64,000 nt of DNA, taken from positions 41,687 to 105,686 of the forward strand of contig JAXIUW010251392.1 of NCBI GenBank assembly GCA_035591015.1. The letters run 5' to 3'. The notes under the pieces are model-generated. The model was given only the letters and a program-made list of their open reading frames with translations, ran no database searches and was not told the origin of the DNA. This DNA is from Cephalothrix simula. Taxonomy: Eukaryota; Nemertea; Palaeonemertea; Archinemertea; Cephalotrichidae. Shown piece by piece: positions 30,021 to 39,928 of the stretch. The position numbers and the translations under genes are program-made. The stretch's first letter is position 1, and each line of letters begins with the position of its first letter.

Positions 30021-30413
30021 TTAGACAGTCTGTGAAGTCTGTGAATAAGGATCTTTTGGGCCGTCAAGCAGAATAATGTAGGCCAGTTGGGCATTGTCAC
30101 CACGGCGATTCGCAGAGCGTATTATCCTTGAATAACCGCCTTTGCGCTCAGCATAGCGTTCTGGAAGCTCAGAGAAAAGTTTTTCCATAGCCTTTTTAGA
30201 CTTCACAAAAGCAAGTGCTTTTCTCCGTGAAGCAAGGTCACCTTTCTTGCCTAAAGTGATCATTCTATCAAGAACTGGGCGCATCATTTTAGTGCGCAAA
30301 ACAGTGCTTTCTATTCTTTCGTTCTCTAAGACGGCAGTTACTAAGTTTCTGAGCATGGCTCGCCCATGAGACGGACTAACGCCCAATGATTTACGTTTCC
30401 TAAGGTGTCGCAT
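30021..30413 (-). CDS. rplQ: 50S ribosomal protein L17
   Basis: 130 residues. The N-terminus MRHLRKRKSLGVSPSHGRAM, LRNLVTAVLENERIESTVLR and the C-terminal GGYSRI are the L17 signature. It is the last gene of the alpha operon, 70 bp after rpoA. Confidence 0.95.
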   Translation of the reverse strand: MRHLRKRKSLGVSPSHGRAMLRNLVTAVLENERIESTVLRTKMMRPVLDRMITLGKKGDLASRRKALAFVKSKKAMEKLFSELPERYAERKGGYSRIIRSANRRGDNAQLAYIILLDGPKDPYSQTSQTV

Positions 30414-30483
30414 TTTTTATATCTGCTTTAATGTGCGTTATGTTTTGGTGGTTAAGCTCTTCTTTAATTATGCGCTGCTCAAA

Positions 30484-31461
30484 CTATCCGTAGAGCTGTT
30501 CTTCTGTCATCCCCAAAGTAAGATTCATCTTAGATAACACTCGCTTAATCTCATCCAAAGATTTTTTACCAAAGTTTTTAGCTTTAAGCATATCTTGTTC
30601 GGTTCTTTCTACTAACTGCCCAATGGTTTCTATTTTAGCATTTTGCAAACAGTTTATAGAGCGCACTGATAATTCTAACTCGCTTATTGAGCGTGATAAA
30701 TTATGATTAACCTCGGCTTTGTTTTTCTTTTCTCGCTCATCTACGGCAACTTCTTCTTCATCAAAATTAATGAAGATGCCCATGTGTTTTTCCATAATCT
30801 TCGCCGCATAGGCTACCGCTTCTGATGGTGCTATTGAGCCATTAGTCCACACATCAAAAATGAGCTTATCAAAGTCTGTGCGCTGTTCAACGCGAGCATT
30901 CTGAACTTCGTACTTAACTCTTTTAATCGGTGAGTGTACTGAATCTAGGTAAATCACCTGCTCTGGTAAGTTAAGACGGCTATTTTCTTCAGCTAGCACA
31001 TAACCATGATTCATGCCTATGTAAACGACCATCTCTAGGGTCGCTCCCTCTTCAAGCGTGGCAATGGGTTGGTCTGGATTAAGTATCTCAACCTTGCCTC
31101 CAGACACAAAATGCTTTGCATAAAGCGTAGTCGGGCCACTGCCAACAATTTCTATTTCATGGATGCCTTCTTCAAGCTGCTTAAGCTGCAACTTTTTGAC
31201 ATTAAGCAAAATTTGGATAACATCCTCTTTAATACCGGGTATAGTCCCAAACTCATGCTGAACACCCTCTATTTTAGCGGCCACCGGCGCACAACCCTGC
31301 ATAACAGACAGCAACACTCGCCGCAGAGAATGCCCAACGGTAGTTCCAAAGCCTCGTTCAAGTGGCTGCACTATAAATTGAGTATAATCATTGGTTGCCG
31401 TATCACGATTATAATCAAGCATGTCCGGCCTATGGAGTGCTTCCCAGTTTCTTGTATACAT
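30484..31461 (-). CDS. rpoA: RNA polymerase alpha subunit
   Basis: 325 residues. The assembly domain has FIVQPLERGFGTTVGHSLRR. The C-terminal domain (about 255-320) has the DNA- and activator-binding helices LELSVRSINCLQNAKIETIG and KNFGKKSLDEI. It lies between rpsD and rplQ as in other bacteria. Confidence 0.97.
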   Translation of the reverse strand: MYTRNWEALHRPDMLDYNRDTATNDYTQFIVQPLERGFGTTVGHSLRRVLLSVMQGCAPVAAKIEGVQHEFGTIPGIKEDVIQILLNVKKLQLKQLEEGIHEIEIVGSGPTTLYAKHFVSGGKVEILNPDQPIATLEEGATLEMVVYIGMNHGYVLAEENSRLNLPEQVIYLDSVHSPIKRVKYEVQNARVEQRTDFDKLIFDVWTNGSIAPSEAVAYAAKIMEKHMGIFINFDEEEVAVDEREKKNKAEVNHNLSRSISELELSVRSINCLQNAKIETIGQLVERTEQDMLKAKNFGKKSLDEIKRVLSKMNLTLGMTEEQLYG

Positions 31462-31483
31462 AAAATTCCTTCAGTGGCACAAA

Positions 31484-32116
31484 TTATCGTGAATAAAGTT
31501 CAACTATTAATTGCTCTTTAATCGGCAAAGTTAGTTCTTCTCGTCTTGGCTCGGCCAAAACAACACCTTTTAACTTGCTGGCATCAACCTCAACCCAAGA
31601 TATCTTCCCCTTACGTAAGGATGACTCTAAAGAATCAATTATTGAGACATTATTCTTGCTCTTATCGCGAATAGAAACCTCATCGTCAACCTTCAAAAGC
31701 ATTGAGGGAATGTTAGCCTTGTGTCCATTAACCAGCACATGATTATGCCGCACTAACTGACGAGCCTCATTGCGAGACCGAGCAAATCCCATTCTGTAAA
31801 CCATGTTATCTAAACGCTTTTCTAAGAGAATCATCATGTTCTCGCCGGTGATGCCCTTTCTGCGCTTAGCCTCGCTAAAAAAGCGTCTAAACTGCCTTTC
31901 AAGCATTCCGTATATGCGCTTCACCTTCTGCTTTTCACGAAGCTGCACACCAAACTCAGACGGCTTGCCTCTGAATGATGCACCTCCATGCATGCCCGGT
32001 GGAAAGTTGCGTTTTTCAATTGCGCACTTACCGGTATAGCAGCGATCGCCTTTTAGATAGAGCTTCATGCCCTCACGCCTACACAAACTGCATACAGAAC
32101 CTGTATATCTAGCCAT
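31484..32116 (-). CDS. rpsD: 30S ribosomal protein S4 (zinc-binding form)
   Basis: 210 residues. The N-terminus carries four cysteines (CSLCRREG, then RCYTGKC) that mark the zinc-containing S4 type. The S4 RNA-binding domain follows at about 99-160 (RLDNMVYRMGFARSRNEARQ). In E. coli S4 is the autogenous repressor of the alpha operon. Confidence 0.96.
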   Translation of the reverse strand: MARYTGSVCSLCRREGMKLYLKGDRCYTGKCAIEKRNFPPGMHGGASFRGKPSEFGVQLREKQKVKRIYGMLERQFRRFFSEAKRRKGITGENMMILLEKRLDNMVYRMGFARSRNEARQLVRHNHVLVNGHKANIPSMLLKVDDEVSIRDKSKNNVSIIDSLESSLRKGKISWVEVDASKLKGVVLAEPRREELTLPIKEQLIVELYSR

Positions 32117-32129
32117 AATAATTCAAAAG

Positions 32130-32507
32130 TTAAATCCTACGCATTTTAGGTTGCTTACAACCATTATGGGGAATGGGTGTTATATCAGCAATGGCGGTTA
32201 CTTTGACACCTCCGGCTGAGATGGCTCTTACCGCCGAATCCCGACCATTACCAGCACCATTTATCCTTATTCTAACCTGACGCAAACCCTGTTCTTTAGC
32301 CCGCTTGGTGGCTTTTTCTGCTGCTGTTTTAGCAGCGAAAGGCGTTCCGCGCCGTGTGCCCTTAAAGCCGGCTTCACCGGTTGATGACCACGCAAATACG
32401 TCGCCAGCCTCATCGGTAAAAGTTATAATTGTATTATTAAAGGTTGCCTTAATATGACAGACGCCATTGGTTACCTTTTTTAATGTCTTTCCACGCTTAG
32501 TTGCCAT
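32130..32507 (-). CDS. rpsK: 30S ribosomal protein S11
   Basis: 125 residues. ATFNNTIITFTDEAGDVFAWSS and the C-terminal DITPIPHNGCKQPKMRRI are diagnostic. 120 bp of AT-rich spacer separates it from rpsM. Confidence 0.96.
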   Translation of the reverse strand: MATKRGKTLKKVTNGVCHIKATFNNTIITFTDEAGDVFAWSSTGEAGFKGTRRGTPFAAKTAAEKATKRAKEQGLRQVRIRINGAGNGRDSAVRAISAGGVKVTAIADITPIPHNGCKQPKMRRI

Positions 32508-32627
32508 TCAAAATAAATCTCGTTGTAGTTCAGGTTATTAGTCTAGGTGATTAGTTTAAGTTGTTAATTCAATATTAATCTAACCTATATTTATATGTGC
32601 TGCCTAATATGTCAGCCAATTTTTTGC

Positions 32628-32990
32628 CTACTTGCGCCGGCGCATGGTTCGCAAATGACCCTTTCTGGTGCGAGCATTGGTTTTAGTCCGCTGACCCCTC
32701 ACCGGCAGGCCTCTCCGATGACGCAATCCACGATAATTCCCTAAGTCTTTGAGGCGTTTAATATTAAATTGCACCTCTCCACGCAACTCACCTTCTACCT
32801 TTAGGCTACCCTCAATCACCTTCCTGATTTGAGTGATCTGAGCATCATCAAGATCATTGGCGCGAAGGTCTAAGTCAACGCCGGCTTCTTCTAAAACTTT
32901 GCGTGAGGTAGTGAGCCCTACACCATAAATATAGGTGAGAGCTATCTCCATTCTTTTATTCGGTAAATCTACTCCTGCAATTCTAGCCAT
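32628..32990 (-). CDS. rpsM: 30S ribosomal protein S13
   Basis: 120 residues. The start [22 protein letters not shown] and the tail [19 protein letters not shown] match S13. Its ATG overlaps the rpmJ stop by one base (TAATG), which suggests coupling. Confidence 0.96.
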   Translation of the reverse strand: MARIAGVDLPNKRMEIALTYIYGVGLTTSRKVLEEAGVDLDLRANDLDDAQITQIRKVIEGSLKVEGELRGEVQFNIKRLKDLGNYRGLRHRRGLPVRGQRTKTNARTRKGHLRTMRRRK

Positions 32991-33103
32991 TATCCCTGCC
33001 TTTGTTTATGCTTAGGATTAGAGCAAATCACCCTGATTACTCCTTTGCGTCGCACCACCTTGCAACTGTCACACATTTTTTTAACTGAGGCTCTAACCTT
33101 CAC
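32990..33103 (-). CDS. rpmJ: 50S ribosomal protein L36 (37 residues)
   Basis: The product begins [17 protein letters not shown] and ends [10 protein letters not shown]. It has the zinc ligands CxxC, a later Cys and a His, as in C+ L36. The start codon is GTG at 33103. The gene lies between infA and rpsM, the expected place. Confidence 0.93.
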   Translation of the reverse strand: MKVRASVKKMCDSCKVVRRKGVIRVICSNPKHKQRQG

Positions 33104-33112
33104 GATTACTCT

Positions 33113-33334
33113 TTAATTTTTGTTTCTAAATGTAATGCGCCCCTTACTGGTATTATAGGGCGAAATCTCTACTGTAACACGATCTCCGGGCAGAATGCGT
33201 ATATAGTGCATTCTGATTTTTCCCGATATATAAGCTAAAATAGTGTGTCCGGTTTCTAACTTAACCTTAAACATGGCGTTAGGTAAAGACTCTAGCACCT
33301 CACCGGTCACCTCAATATTCTCTTCTTTTCCCAA
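33113..33334 (-). CDS. infA: Translation initiation factor IF-1
   Basis: 73 residues, a single S1/OB fold: [41 protein letters not shown], then the basic end [11 protein letters not shown]. It lies between adk and rpmJ. The map gene often found here is missing. Confidence 0.95.
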   Translation of the reverse strand: MGKEENIEVTGEVLESLPNAMFKVKLETGHTILAYISGKIRMHYIRILPGDRVTVEISPYNTSKGRITFRNKN

Positions 33335-33346
33335 AACAGACTGCCC

Positions 33347-33994
33347 CTATACCATTACGGCATCATTGATTAACTTACTCAAAACCGATTTATCCTGAGC
33401 AGCATCAAACCGTTTCAACAGATTTAACTCGGCATAATAATCGCTAACGGGCTTAGACATCTCTTCGTACAGTCGCAGGCGATTGATTATCTTTTCCGGA
33501 ACATCGTCATTGCGCTGCACCAACTCTGCTGAACACTTATCACAAAGGCCGTCTACCTTAGGTTTATTATACTCTACATGCCACTGACCATGACCATTGG
33601 GGCAAATTCGCCGCCCTGAAAGCCTGTTGACTATAAAATCATCGTCATTAATAACTAATTCAATCACAGCGGTGAGCGGCATATTGTATTCAACAAGTAT
33701 ACTGTCTAACTGCCGAGCCTGCTCTACGGTGCGTGGAAAACCATCTAAAATGAAGCCCGTCTCGGCACTTAATGCAGAAATTCTTTTTCTAATCAACTCA
33801 ACCATTAAATCATCAGAAACCAAGTCGCCCCGACTAACACAGTCTGAAACTTTTTTACCCAGCTCCGTTTGTTGCTTCATTTCAGCGCGCAAAACGTCTC
33901 CGGTAGAAAGATGCACAGTTGGATTTAGTTGGCTAATAAGATCGGCCTGCGTTCCTTTGCCAGACCCTGGAGCTCCTAACATGACAATTCTCAT
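33347..33994 (-). CDS. adk: Adenylate kinase
   Basis: 215 residues. It interconverts ATP+AMP and 2 ADP. The P-loop is GAPGSGKGTQ, the AMP site includes LDGFPRTVEQA, and the LID has a zinc-finger-like insert (CPNGHGQWH, later CDKC). The order secY-adk-infA without map is unlike gammaproteobacteria. Confidence 0.95.
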   Translation of the reverse strand: MRIVMLGAPGSGKGTQADLISQLNPTVHLSTGDVLRAEMKQQTELGKKVSDCVSRGDLVSDDLMVELIRKRISALSAETGFILDGFPRTVEQARQLDSILVEYNMPLTAVIELVINDDDFIVNRLSGRRICPNGHGQWHVEYNKPKVDGLCDKCSAELVQRNDDVPEKIINRLRLYEEMSKPVSDYYAELNLLKRFDAAQDKSVLSKLINDAVMV

Positions 33995-34010
33995 GAAATC
34001 CGTTCTATCA

Positions 34011-35339
34011 TTACACTTTCAACTTGCGCATTCCAGTGCGTTTCTTGCTTTTTTTCATGAAACCATCATAGTCTCGATTAAGCAAAAATGCCTCCATCTG
34101 CCGTATAGTATCCAAGCTAACTCCAATCACAATCAGTAGTGCTGTTCCTCCAAAAAAGAAGGGCACATCTAACAATTCAAACAGTATTACTGGTAGCACA
34201 CACACCGATGCCAAATAAATTGCGCCACCAAAGGTTATTCTCGTTAAAACATGATTGATATACTCAACCGTCTTCTGACCGGGGCGAATACCCGGCACAT
34301 AGCCACCATGTCGGCGCAATTCTTCCGAGATTTTTACTGGATTAAACTGGATAGCCGTATAAAAAAAGCAGAAGAAAACTATCAGCAACACAAAAATAAC
34401 GTTGTAAACCACCGCAGTCGGCAGTAGATGAACGCCAATGGCACTCACCCAGTCAATCTGAATAAAACCGGCTATTGTAGCCGGAAACGCCAATAATGAC
34501 GAAGCAAAGATTGGCGGAATAACCCCCGCTGAGTTTATTTTCAACGGCAAATAGGTGCTTTGACCACCCATCATCTTATTGCCACGCACTCGTTTAGCAT
34601 ATTGAACCACAATGCGCCGGGTAGCGGTTTCTATAAAAACCACTAAAAAGATAACCACAACAATAATCAAGCTCACCGCAGCCAACAACATCGGAGAGAA
34701 TTGACCAGCTTGTACCAGCCGAACAGAGCTAAAAATTGCTCCGGGAATAGAGGCGACAATACTGGCGAAGATCAATAAAGAAATACCATTGCCGATGCCA
34801 CGCTCATTAATAAGCTCACCAATCCACATCAAAAAGACAGTGCCAGCCGTGAGAGTAATCATAGTTACCAGCCGAAATTGCCAAATATTAACATCAGCAT
34901 AAACCACGCTAGCTCCGGTGGGGCTTTGCATACTCTGCAAACCTACGGCAATCCCGAAGCCCTGCACCACAGCCAGTAACACCGTTCCGTAGCGAGTATA
35001 GGCTGTTATTTTGCGGCGGCCTAGCTCGCCCTCTTTGCTTAATCTTTCTAAGGATGGCAATACAATCGTCAATAACTGAATAATAATTGATGCACTAATG
35101 TAGGGCATAACCCCCAAGGCAAACACCGTTAAGCGACCCAGTGCTCCGCCTGAGAACATATCAAAGAACGAGAAAATTGTATTCTCACGAATATCAAAAA
35201 AAGCACTAAGAGCGTCACGATCTATGCCCGGCACAGGAATATGCGCTCCAATACGATAGACCACCAGCATCAGCAACACGAAAAAAATTCGATTGCGAAG
35301 GTCTTCTATCTTAAAAATATTTCTAAATGCTTCAAACAT
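34011..35339 (-). CDS. secY: Protein translocase subunit SecY
   Basis: 442 residues with ten predicted membrane helices. RIGAHIPVPGID in TM1, the plug region, and RRHGGYVPGIRPGQKT in a cytosolic loop are conserved. It forms the Sec channel. It lies at the end of the spc gene group, 6 bp after rplO. Confidence 0.96.
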   Translation of the reverse strand: MFEAFRNIFKIEDLRNRIFFVLLMLVVYRIGAHIPVPGIDRDALSAFFDIRENTIFSFFDMFSGGALGRLTVFALGVMPYISASIIIQLLTIVLPSLERLSKEGELGRRKITAYTRYGTVLLAVVQGFGIAVGLQSMQSPTGASVVYADVNIWQFRLVTMITLTAGTVFLMWIGELINERGIGNGISLLIFASIVASIPGAIFSSVRLVQAGQFSPMLLAAVSLIIVVVIFLVVFIETATRRIVVQYAKRVRGNKMMGGQSTYLPLKINSAGVIPPIFASSLLAFPATIAGFIQIDWVSAIGVHLLPTAVVYNVIFVLLIVFFCFFYTAIQFNPVKISEELRRHGGYVPGIRPGQKTVEYINHVLTRITFGGAIYLASVCVLPVILFELLDVPFFFGGTALLIVIGVSLDTIRQMEAFLLNRDYDGFMKKSKKRTGMRKLKV

Positions 35340-35345
35340 AGCTTA

Positions 35346-35789
35346 CTACTTAACCTTAGTTGCCGTGCCACCGGCTGCTTCAATTTTCTTGATTGCCTCT
35401 GCGCTAAACGCATGCGCTTCAATCTTCAGCGGTCGTTTAAGCTCACCTTGAGCCAGAACTTTCACCAGCTCATTCCGCTTTATCAATCCTAAATTTTGGT
35501 AGTCGGCAACGGTAACCTCATTCTTATCACTAAAGCCTTTAATCTTTTCAAAGGCTAGTAAATTAAACACCGCATACTCAGTCCGAAACAAGTTTTTGAA
35601 ACCACGATGCGGCAGACGCCGATGCAACGGAGTTTGTCCACCCTCAAAACCTCTTGAAACTGTGCCTCTCGCCTTGGTTCCCTTATGACCACGGCCCGCT
35701 GTTTTACCCAAGCCACTACCCGGCCCACGTCCCTTGCGCTTTTTTACTTTCCGTGAGTTAGGGTAGGGTGTTAATTCAAAAATATTCAT
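35346..35789 (-). CDS. rplO: 50S ribosomal protein L15
   Basis: 147 residues. KRKGRGPGSGLGKTAGRGHK and FEGGQTPLHRRLPHRGF are characteristic of L15. It lies between rpmD and secY. Confidence 0.95.
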   Translation of the reverse strand: MNIFELTPYPNSRKVKKRKGRGPGSGLGKTAGRGHKGTKARGTVSRGFEGGQTPLHRRLPHRGFKNLFRTEYAVFNLLAFEKIKGFSDKNEVTVADYQNLGLIKRNELVKVLAQGELKRPLKIEAHAFSAEAIKKIEAAGGTATKVK

Positions 35790-35798
35790 GATCAGCTA

Positions 35799-35981
35799 CT
35801 ACTCAACAATCTCAACTAAATGTCTAACACGATTAATCATTCCACGTACCTGAGGTGTATCTTGCAAGATCCGCTGACGATTTATCTTTCCTAATCCCAA
35901 ACCTCTAATAGTTTGGCGATGCACTGGCAGCTGTCCAATGGTTGAACGCACCTGCCTTATTTTTATCTTTCCAACACTCAT
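35799..35981 (-). CDS. rpmD: 50S ribosomal protein L30
   Basis: 60 residues. KIRQVRSTIGQLPVHRQTIRG and GLGKINRQRILQDTPQVRGM match L30. It lies downstream of rpsE after a 94-bp gap. Confidence 0.92.
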   Translation of the reverse strand: MSVGKIKIRQVRSTIGQLPVHRQTIRGLGLGKINRQRILQDTPQVRGMINRVRHLVEIVE

Positions 35982-36075
35982 AATTTTCTTATTACTTATA
36001 GCATCTTAGCATTTCTATACAGACGCTAATCAGCTTTGGCAGGCTCACTATACCTTCTAGTGCCAACGGCCTTAC

Positions 36076-36582
36076 CTATTCTCCAGCAACTGCTTGCCTA
36101 CGCTCTATAATTTCTTCGTTACTATGCAATTTTTCTAAGGCTCTAAAGGTGGCTTTAACCACATTATGCTGATTGCGTGAACCAAGATTTTTAGCACTAA
36201 TGTCTTGAATACCGCAGGCTTCCATCACTGCACGAACCGCTCCAGAAGCAATTATGCCACTACCGGGCGGACACGGCTTCAAAAACACTTTTGCAGCACC
36301 ATACTTTGCCGAAACCGGATGAACAATCGTGCGCCCATCCTGAATATGAAACTTGCGCAAGTCACGCCGACTGCTTTGCAAGGCTTTACGAACGGCTTCT
36401 GAAACCTCTAACGCCTTGCCCATAGAATACCCAGCCTCGCCCTTGCCATTGCCGACCACGGCAATCACACTAAAGCTAAATCGCCGACCGCCCTTGAACA
36501 CCTTAACCACACGATTAATGCGGACAACTCTTTCTACTAATTCTTCTTGGGCGTTATTATCTTTAACTTCAGGCCTTCTCAT
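36076..36582 (-). CDS. rpsE: 30S ribosomal protein S5
   Basis: 168 residues. The double-stranded-RNA-like N-terminal domain has VVRINRVVKVFKGGRRFSFS and VVGNGKGEAGYSMGKA. The C-terminal domain has PPGSGIIASGAVRAVMEACG. Confidence 0.95.
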   Translation of the reverse strand: MRRPEVKDNNAQEELVERVVRINRVVKVFKGGRRFSFSVIAVVGNGKGEAGYSMGKALEVSEAVRKALQSSRRDLRKFHIQDGRTIVHPVSAKYGAAKVFLKPCPPGSGIIASGAVRAVMEACGIQDISAKNLGSRNQHNVVKATFRALEKLHSNEEIIERRQAVAGE

Positions 36583-36604
36583 GCTTTCTCTATCTCTAAT
36601 ACTT

Positions 36605-36973
36605 CTAAATAATTATTCCACCTTCACGAATTGCATCGGCCAATGCCTTGGTGCGTCCATGATACAGATAACCACCTCTATCAAAAACGGCCTTCTCAAT
36701 TCCCTTTTCTTTAAGACGGTCAGCCATCACTCTGCCCACTACCTGCGCTGCCACAATGTTTCCACGATGCCCGCTGATCTGTTCACGAAGAGCAGATTGA
36801 CAGCTTGAAGCCGCCGCAATGGTATGCCCGGCTACATCATCAATAGCCTGAACTTCTATATTATTATTAGACCTAAACACGCATAATCGTGGCACATCTG
36901 CACTTCCAGAAAGCCTAGTCCGAATACGGAAGTGACGCTTTTTGCGTCGCTCAAGCCGTGTTTTACTCTTCAT
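36605..36973 (-). CDS. rplR: 50S ribosomal protein L18
   Basis: 122 residues. The basic N-terminus ([19 protein letters not shown]), [18 protein letters not shown] and [20 protein letters not shown] are typical of the 5S rRNA-binding L18. Confidence 0.95.
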   Translation of the reverse strand: MKSKTRLERRKKRHFRIRTRLSGSADVPRLCVFRSNNNIEVQAIDDVAGHTIAAASSCQSALREQISGHRGNIVAAQVVGRVMADRLKEKGIEKAVFDRGGYLYHGRTKALADAIREGGIII

Positions 36974-36997
36974 TCCTATACTCCAAAAACCTTAAAT

Positions 36998-37540
36998 CTA
37001 CTTACGGCCAGACTTACCAGCCTTACGGCGAATTTTTTCGCCATCATACAAAACACCCTTGCCTTTATAGGGTTCTGGGGGGCGTTTAGACCTAATCTGC
37101 GCTGCAAACTGCCCCACTAAAACGTTATCGTGGCTACTGACAACAACCACGTTGCTATCACGAACCTCCACACTAACATTGGGTGGAATGTCCATCACCA
37201 CCGGATTAGAATACGCCAACTGCAATTCAAGCAGATTACCATCAACTCGGGCTCTATAGCCCACACCAACCAGTCGCAACACCTTCTCAAAGCCCACCGA
37301 AACTCCGGTGACCATGTTCTTCAGCAGTGAATTAACCGTACCCATCAAGCGCCGTGCTACCCTATCATTAACGTAATCAGCTTTGATGCTCAGCGTATTA
37401 TCTTCAACAACTATCTCTAATTGCTCTGGAATACTAAGCTCGCTCTTACCCTTGGGGCCTTCTACCACCGCCAAGCCGTTAGTGCAACTAAACTTTACTC
37501 CGGCTGGAATAGCGATTGATCTTCTACCTATGCGTGACAT
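36998..37540 (-). CDS. rplF: 50S ribosomal protein L6
   Basis: 180 residues. SRIGRRSIAIPAGVKFSC at the N-terminus and RRPPEPYKGKGVLY-like sequence (KRPPEPYKGKG) near the C-terminus identify L6. Confidence 0.95.
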   Translation of the reverse strand: MSRIGRRSIAIPAGVKFSCTNGLAVVEGPKGKSELSIPEQLEIVVEDNTLSIKADYVNDRVARRLMGTVNSLLKNMVTGVSVGFEKVLRLVGVGYRARVDGNLLELQLAYSNPVVMDIPPNVSVEVRDSNVVVVSSHDNVLVGQFAAQIRSKRPPEPYKGKGVLYDGEKIRRKAGKSGRK

Positions 37541-37574
37541 TACTTACAAAACCTCCAAACTCAAAAACAGGCCA

Positions 37575-37976
37575 TTACCACACTTCACAAAGCACCTCAC
37601 CGCCAATTTTTTCAGTGCGACACTCGCTGTCAGTTTTAAGACCCTTGGATGTAGTAATAATGCTCAGACCTTGACCATTAAGTACTTGTCCAATATCACG
37701 ATAACTGCGATGAATCCTCAATCCGCAGCGTGATACTCGCTTTATTCCACGCAATACACTAGCACCGTTTTTTGTGTACTTAAGGTTCACTTCTAGTGTT
37801 TTTCCGGCTCGTTCATTGCTGATGGTTCTATAATCAGCTATAAACCCTTCACGCTTTAGAACCGCACTTATATCTAGCTTAATCTTTGAAAGCGGCGTTC
37901 GTGCCGTTTCATTCTTGCGCATCACGGCATTTCTGATGCCGGTTAAATAATCTGCTATCGGATCGCTTAATGACAT
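37575..37976 (-). CDS. rpsH: 30S ribosomal protein S8
   Basis: 133 residues. DPIADYLTGIRNAVMRK at the start and GLSIITTSKGLKTD near the C-terminus match S8. In E. coli S8 is the translational repressor of the spc operon. Confidence 0.95.
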   Translation of the reverse strand: MSLSDPIADYLTGIRNAVMRKNETARTPLSKIKLDISAVLKREGFIADYRTISNERAGKTLEVNLKYTKNGASVLRGIKRVSRCGLRIHRSYRDIGQVLNGQGLSIITTSKGLKTDSECRTEKIGGEVLCEVW

Positions 37977-37988
37977 TTCTACTTTTAC

Positions 37989-38174
37989 CTACCAGCTCGA
38001 CTTAGTTACGCCGGGCAAATGCCCATGCAATGCTCTTAATCTAAAGCAAATACGACACATTGCAAACTTACGCATAAAACTTCTTGCCCGTCCACAATAA
38101 TGACAACGATTATATGCCTGCACTGCAAACTTTGGCTTGCGTTTGGCTTGGGCTATTTTACTTTTCTTGGCCAT
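37989..38174 (-). CDS. rpsN: 30S ribosomal protein S14, zinc type
   Basis: 61 residues, the short C+ form with [20 protein letters not shown] ligands. Most Gammaproteobacteria have the 101-residue zinc-free form, so this argues against that class. 179 bp of AT-rich spacer separates it from rplE. Confidence 0.95.
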   Translation of the reverse strand: MAKKSKIAQAKRKPKFAVQAYNRCHYCGRARSFMRKFAMCRICFRLRALHGHLPGVTKSSW

Positions 38175-38353
38175 CTATAATCCGTACTGCTATTTAATAA
38201 TTAATTTATAGTTCATTTATAGTTAATTTAATAAGTTAATAAGTTAATAAGACAACTAATCTTAAACTAATCTAAAATCTAACTTTATTCATTAATAAAT
38301 TTAACAAAACTCAATAAATTATACGACTGCTTTAATCTCTGCTTTCGCCACTA
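38175..38353. other. Unusually long spacer inside the spc gene group
   Basis: 179 bp between rplE and rpsN, very AT-rich, with imperfect direct repeats of ATTTATAGTT and of AATAAGTT. No gene or clear promoter is seen. Confidence 0.6.
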
Positions 38354-38920
38354 CTATCGCCGTCTAAAGGGAACTCCGAGCAACTCTAATAACCGGAAAC
38401 CTTGCTCATCATTCGGCGCCGTGGTGGTGATGGTGATATTCATCCCCCGCAAAGCATCAATGCTGTCATAGCTGATTTCAGGGAAGATAATCTGCTCTTT
38501 AATCCCAAAAGTATAATTGCCCCGTCCATCAAAAGACTTCCGTGGCAAGCCTCTAAAGTCGCGCACCTGTGGCAGAGCTAAAAACAGCAAGCGTTCCAAG
38601 AACTCCCACATGCGCCGACCACGCATGGTTACCGAAGCACCAATAATCACACCCTCACGGAGCTTAAAAGCAGCAATAGATTTTTTAGCACGATTAATCC
38701 TCGGCTTTTGGCCAGTTATGCGCTGTAATTCATCAGTAGCCTTATCAACCACTGAGGCGTTCTGCACGGCCTCGCCTAAGCCCATATTAATGCAAACCTT
38801 TTCTATACGTGGCGATTGCATAACGCTACGCAGTTTGAAATCTTTGAGCAGAGTGCCCACAATCTCTTGCTGATAGCGTTTTTTAAGCAATAATTCCGGT
38901 TGAGCTTTTTTCTTATCCAT
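38354..38920 (-). CDS. rplE: 50S ribosomal protein L5
   Basis: 188 residues. ICINMGLGEAVQNASVVDKA-like sequence, the INRAKKSIAAFKLREG loop and FPEISYDSIDALRGMNITIT identify L5, which contacts 5S rRNA and P-site tRNA. Confidence 0.95.
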   Translation of the reverse strand: MDKKKAQPELLLKKRYQQEIVGTLLKDFKLRSVMQSPRIEKVCINMGLGEAVQNASVVDKATDELQRITGQKPRINRAKKSIAAFKLREGVIIGASVTMRGRRMWEFLERLLFLALPQVRDFRGLPRKSFDGRGNYTFGIKEQIIFPEISYDSIDALRGMNITITTTAPNDEQGFRLLELLGVPFRRR

Positions 38921-38959
38921 TATTCAGTTTCAAAATCTCGTCAATCTAGCTATTCGCTA

Positions 38960-39280
38960 CTATTTTTTAAGTCTCGGGCACTGCTGTGGTGATTCGCAGA
39001 GCTTACGAACTCCTCTTTTGCAGGCGTCACAGAAGGGTAATACATTAGAATAATCAATTCCACCTTCTTTGCTAATTATACTGCCGGCCTGATCCTGACG
39101 GCGTGGTTTACTGTGGCGTTGCTGCAAATTAAGACCCTTAACAAACACTCGTGCCGACTTTAGAGACACCGCCACAACTTCGCCAACCTGACCTTTATCT
39201 TTGCCAGAGATCACCTGCACCTGTGAACCCACTGCAATTTTAGATTTGTACAGCGGTTGTACCTTCTTGTTTTTTCTCAT
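38960..39280 (-). CDS. rplX: 50S ribosomal protein L24
   Basis: 106 residues. A KOW motif is present (VQVISGKDKGQVGEVV), followed by VKGLNLQQRHSKPRRQDQAG. It lies 2 bp after rplN. Confidence 0.94.
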   Translation of the reverse strand: MRKNKKVQPLYKSKIAVGSQVQVISGKDKGQVGEVVAVSLKSARVFVKGLNLQQRHSKPRRQDQAGSIISKEGGIDYSNVLPFCDACKRGVRKLCESPQQCPRLKK

Positions 39281-39282
39281 GA

Positions 39283-39651
39283 CTACAAAACCTCCGGAGC
39301 CAAAGAGACAATTTTCATATACTGTTTATTGCGCAATTCACGAGCCACCGGGCCAAAAATACGCGTTCCGATAGGTTCACGGCGATTATCAATAACCACA
39401 GCTGCATTCTCATCAAACCTAATGTGCGTGCCATCAGGGCGGTTAATAGTCTTTTTAGTGCGGACAATTACCGCACGCACCACTGAGCCTTCTTTAACCC
39501 GACTATTCGGTGAAGATGACTTAACGCTAGCCACAATAATGTCGCCAACGCCCGCATAGCGGCGTTTGCTGCCTCCTGGAACCTTAATGCACATCAGCTG
39601 TTTGGCTCCAGTGTTGTCAGCAACTTTTAATCTAGTCTGCATCTGTATCAT
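39283..39651 (-). CDS. rplN: 50S ribosomal protein L14
   Basis: 122 residues. [20 protein letters not shown] at the start and [20 protein letters not shown] at the end are diagnostic. Confidence 0.96.
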   Translation of the reverse strand: MIQMQTRLKVADNTGAKQLMCIKVPGGSKRRYAGVGDIIVASVKSSSPNSRVKEGSVVRAVIVRTKKTINRPDGTHIRFDENAAVVIDNRREPIGTRIFGPVARELRNKQYMKIVSLAPEVL

Positions 39652-39664
39652 GCTTCAACTCCTT

Positions 39665-39928
39665 CTACTTTTGTTCTGAGGAACGCTCTACAATCTGTAC
39701 CAATCGCCAACGCTTGCACTTGCTCATTGGCCGACACTCAGAAATACGGACAAGATCTCCAGTACTAGCCTCATTGCTAGCATCATGCACCATGTATTTT
39801 TTGCTACGGCGCATAAACTTTTTGTACAGAGGATGCCTGATTGTGCGCTCAATAAGAACCATAATCGTCTTATCCATCTCAGTGCCAATCACCGTGCCCT
39901 GCAATATCCTTCGATTAGACGCACTCAT
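39665..39928 (-). CDS. rpsQ: 30S ribosomal protein S17
   Basis: 87 residues. LQGTVIGTEMDKTIMVLIER and GDLVRISECRPMSKCKRWRL match S17. Its start overlaps the rpmC stop by one base. Confidence 0.94.
   Translation of the reverse strand: MSASNRRILQGTVIGTEMDKTIMVLIERTIRHPLYKKFMRRSKKYMVHDASNEASTGDLVRISECRPMSKCKRWRLVQIVERSSEQK

Noticed and set aside
31069-31521. 150-codon frame antisense to rpoA
   Set aside because: It lies over a highly conserved gene, with no ribosome-binding site or recognisable domain.
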